Assembly: GCF_018618475.1 (NCBI RefSeq)
Contig: NZ_JACSMD010000002.1
Coordinates: forward strand, 1 to 64,000
Length of the DNA: 64,000 bases
From: Exiguobacterium sp. s122
GTDB lineage: Bacteria; Bacillota; Bacilli; Exiguobacteriales; Exiguobacteriaceae
Direction of reading: 5' to 3'
In this document: positions 62,185 to 64,000 of the stretch, piece after piece
How positions within the stretch are numbered: position 1 is the stretch's first letter
Layout: each line of letters begins with the position of its first letter
Notes under the pieces: generated by a model
Told to the model about the DNA's origin: nothing
What the model saw: the letters and a program-made list of their open reading frames with translations, nothing else
The model's database searches: none
Made by a program: the position numbers and the translations under genes

Positions 62185-62424
62185 GTGGACCCTAGTACGG
62201 TAGATCATTCGCTAAAGGATGTCTCGCGAAGGTTGGAGCGCCAGTCACAGTACATGCCCGCCCATCTTTATTTTCAGCTTGAAGAATTGTTGCATTGGTC
62301 ACTCGATCAAGAAGTTGTGAATCAATTGTACGCATTGTTAAAAAAATACGACGTATTAACCGATATAGAGCGTGAAGAACGAAATATCAGCATTCAATTG
62401 CTGATTGACGAAAACGGCGCTTAA
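62185..62424 (+). CDS. Small helical protein of unknown function upstream of motA
   Basis: A 79-residue helical protein (LKDVSRRLERQSQYMPAHLYFQLEELLHWSL and QLYALLKKYDVLTDIEREERNISIQLLI) with no recognised domain. The frame is open from a TTG at 62164, but the only start after GAGGAGG is GTG 62185 at 12-base spacing, longer than ideal. It precedes motA by 85 bases in the same direction. Confidence 0.6.
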   Translation: MDPSTVDHSLKDVSRRLERQSQYMPAHLYFQLEELLHWSLDQEVVNQLYALLKKYDVLTDIEREERNISIQLLIDENGA

Positions 62425-62509
62425 CCATCGGGAACGCATATTGCGGGAGACGAGTGGCGTCTCTCGCTTTTTTTGCGTCCTGCTTATTAGAAAGGTGGAA
62501 AACATAGAC

Positions 62510-63292
62510 ATGGATGTCGTCACTTTAGTCGGACTCTTACTTGGAGTCCTCACCCTCATCGGTGGGATGATGTTAAAAGGTGCAGGTATCGCACCGCTCA
62601 TCAACCCAGCCGCACTTGTTATTATCTTCGTCGGGACAGCGGCTGCGGTCAGCATCGCCGTTTCGAAAGAACAGCTTCAAAACGTACCAAAACTCTTCAA
62701 AATTTTGTTTAAAAAGCAAGAGTTGCCGAGTAAATCCGGACTCCTCACTCAATTTGTTGATTTATCGACACAGGCCCGGAAAGAAGGACTCCTCTCTTTA
62801 GAGACGGCGCTCGAACAAGTCGATGAACCGTTCCTAAAACAAGGAATGATGATGGTCATCGACGGGCAGCCGTCAGAGTATATCGCGGAAGTCATGGCCC
62901 GAGACATCGAAAACATGGAGCAACGTCACAAGGCCAACTCGGATGTGTTTACTCAAGCCGGGACGTACGCGCCGACCCTCGGGGTACTTGGTGCCGTTAT
63001 CGGATTGATTGCCGCCCTCAAAGATTTATCGGATATCGAAAAGCTCGGTCATGCCATCTCGGCCGCGTTCGTCGCGACATTGTTCGGGATCTTCACAGGT
63101 TATGTGCTTTGGTTCCCATTCGCGAACAAGCTCAAGCAATACTCGAAGAGCGAGGTCATCATTAAAGAGATGATGATTGAAGGTATCCTCTCGATTCAAG
63201 GCGGCGAATCGCCGAAGACGTTAGAAGATAAACTGTCTGTGTATTTGTCTCCAAAGGAGCGAGCCGACTATGAAGCGCAAAAAGAAGCATGA
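62510..63292 (+). CDS. motA: Flagellar motor stator protein MotA
   Basis: The proton-channel stator subunit, 260 residues with four membrane helices. It is closer to MotA than to the sodium-type MotP by its N terminus (LLGVLTLIGGMMLKGAGIAPLINPAAL) and by FTQAGTYAPTLGVLGAVIGLIAAL and HAISAAFVATLFGIFTGYVLWFPFANKLK. The cytoplasmic loop carries the charged residues that contact FliG. The ATG follows AAAGGTGG. It overlaps motB by 23 bases. Confidence 0.94.
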   Translation: MDVVTLVGLLLGVLTLIGGMMLKGAGIAPLINPAALVIIFVGTAAAVSIAVSKEQLQNVPKLFKILFKKQELPSKSGLLTQFVDLSTQARKEGLLSLETALEQVDEPFLKQGMMMVIDGQPSEYIAEVMARDIENMEQRHKANSDVFTQAGTYAPTLGVLGAVIGLIAALKDLSDIEKLGHAISAAFVATLFGIFTGYVLWFPFANKLKQYSKSEVIIKEMMIEGILSIQGGESPKTLEDKLSVYLSPKERADYEAQKEA

Positions 63293-64000
63293 TCATGAAG
63301 AGCATATTTCCGAAGGTTGGCTCATCCCCTATGCCGACCTCTTGACGTTACTTCTTGCCTTGTTCATCGTCTTGTTCGCCTCGAGTAATATCGACCAGAC
63401 GAAGCTCGAGAAGATGTCACGGTCGTTCAACCAAGTCTTCTCTGGCGGGACGAGCGTGTTCCAAGCGTCGACTGCCTCTAACAGTGACATCAACCGCACG
63501 AACAATACGGATACGACAGCGAACCCGCGGACGTACGAACTTGCAAAACTCGATGAGTTGAAAGAGCAAGTGAATGAATACATCAAAAAGAACGGGCTTC
63601 AAGACGAGATTGAAGCAACCATCAATTCGAGCGGGCTCGTCTTGACGATTCAAGACCGTGCGCTGTTCAGCATGGGCGAGGCGACGTTAGACGCGGAAGC
63701 ACGAAACGTCGCCCGCTCCATCAGTGGAATCCTTGAACAAGCCGGTAACCGAGAAATCGTCGTGTCGGGGCATACCGATAACGTCCCAATCAATACAGCT
63801 CGCTTCCCATCGAACTGGGAGCTCAGTTCCGCCCGTGCGACTGCCTTCATGCGTGGCTTGTTGACAAACGACACGCTGAATCCGAGCCAGTTCACACTCG
63901 CAAGCTACGGCGAATACAAACCGATTGCGACGAACAGCACACCGGAAGGACGGGCCAAAAACCGTCGCGTCGAGGTGTTGATTAAACCGCTCGTCGATTT
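63270..64000 (+). CDS. motB: Flagellar motor protein MotB, cut by the window end
   Basis: A stator subunit with one membrane helix and a periplasmic peptidoglycan-binding OmpA-like domain. The N terminus EGWLIPYADLLTLLLALFIVLFA contains the essential proton-carrying Asp. The OmpA-like domain shows IVVSGHTDNVPINT, NWELSSARAT and GRAKNRRVEVLI. The ATG at 63270 follows AAAGGAG. About 243 codons are visible and the frame is still open at the right edge, near the expected C terminus. Confidence 0.94.
   Translation, partial: MKRKKKHDHEEHISEGWLIPYADLLTLLLALFIVLFASSNIDQTKLEKMSRSFNQVFSGGTSVFQASTASNSDINRTNNTDTTANPRTYELAKLDELKEQVNEYIKKNGLQDEIEATINSSGLVLTIQDRALFSMGEATLDAEARNVARSISGILEQAGNREIVVSGHTDNVPINTARFPSNWELSSARATAFMRGLLTNDTLNPSQFTLASYGEYKPIATNSTPEGRAKNRRVEVLIKPLVD

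Overview
The window looks like a chromosomal segment of a Bacillales bacterium, most probably Exiguobacterium. That assignment is inferred from gene content, from AGGAGG-type ribosome binding sites, and from B. subtilis-like gene order in several blocks; no database was searched. Composition looks moderate and even, and I see no prophage, insertion sequence or CRISPR array. Nearly all of it is core genome.

Layout. (1) 1-1172: the 5' end of a 16S rRNA gene on the minus strand, preceded by ten tRNA genes and two tandem vegetative promoters. (2) 1.2-8.1 kb: a block resembling the B. subtilis ydcA-acpS-alr-ndoAI-ndoA-sigB-ydcI(tex) region, but with a minimal rsbV-rsbW-sigB module carrying its own SigB-type promoter. 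(3) 8.2-17.4 kb: one long arginine operon, argC-J-B-D-carA-carB-argF, behind two ArgR-type boxes. (4) 17.5-28.2 kb: small genes, including a YusW-like lipoprotein, a HmoB/TRAP-like protein, pterin dehydratase, NAD salvage (pncA-pncB), a histidine phosphatase, an esterase, an orphan zinc-binding lipoprotein behind a Zur-type site, and an amino-acid symporter. (5) 28.2-32.1 kb: a reactive-sulfur locus with a four-domain CoADR-rhodanese-TusA-DsrE fusion and a rhodanese gene carrying an in-frame stop, divergent from a CstR-type repressor, with two matching operators between them.

(6) 32.1-43.2 kb: a CtaG/DUF2243 pair, DUF4003, YwiC, a YitT membrane protein behind an apparently undescribed leader-peptide/hairpin region, an MMPL exporter, YycC, a pullulanase with a C-terminal membrane tail, YajQ and a phosphoesterase. 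(7) 43.2-48.6 kb: argS under a T-box riboswitch, a membrane diguanylate cyclase, and a MetT/NhaC-type transporter under a SAM-I riboswitch. (8) 48.6-64 kb: a TVP38-type protein, trhO, a YuiD-like protein, adeR-ald, murB, a polyprenol-kinase-like protein, DUF1836, a membrane-anchored Mrr-like nuclease, a PAS histidine kinase translationally coupled to a short-chain dehydrogenase, a TrkH/KtrB potassium channel, and motA-motB, with motB cut by the window edge.

Themes. RNA-based control is unusually visible: T-box, S-box, and the YitT leader. The T-box specifier codon CGC is decoded by the tRNA-Arg(ACG) encoded at the start of the window. The strongest candidates for something undescribed are the yitT leader (36.47-36.70 kb), the kinase-reductase pair (57.4-60.6 kb), the tail-anchored pullulanase, and the CstR locus with its interrupted rhodanese gene.
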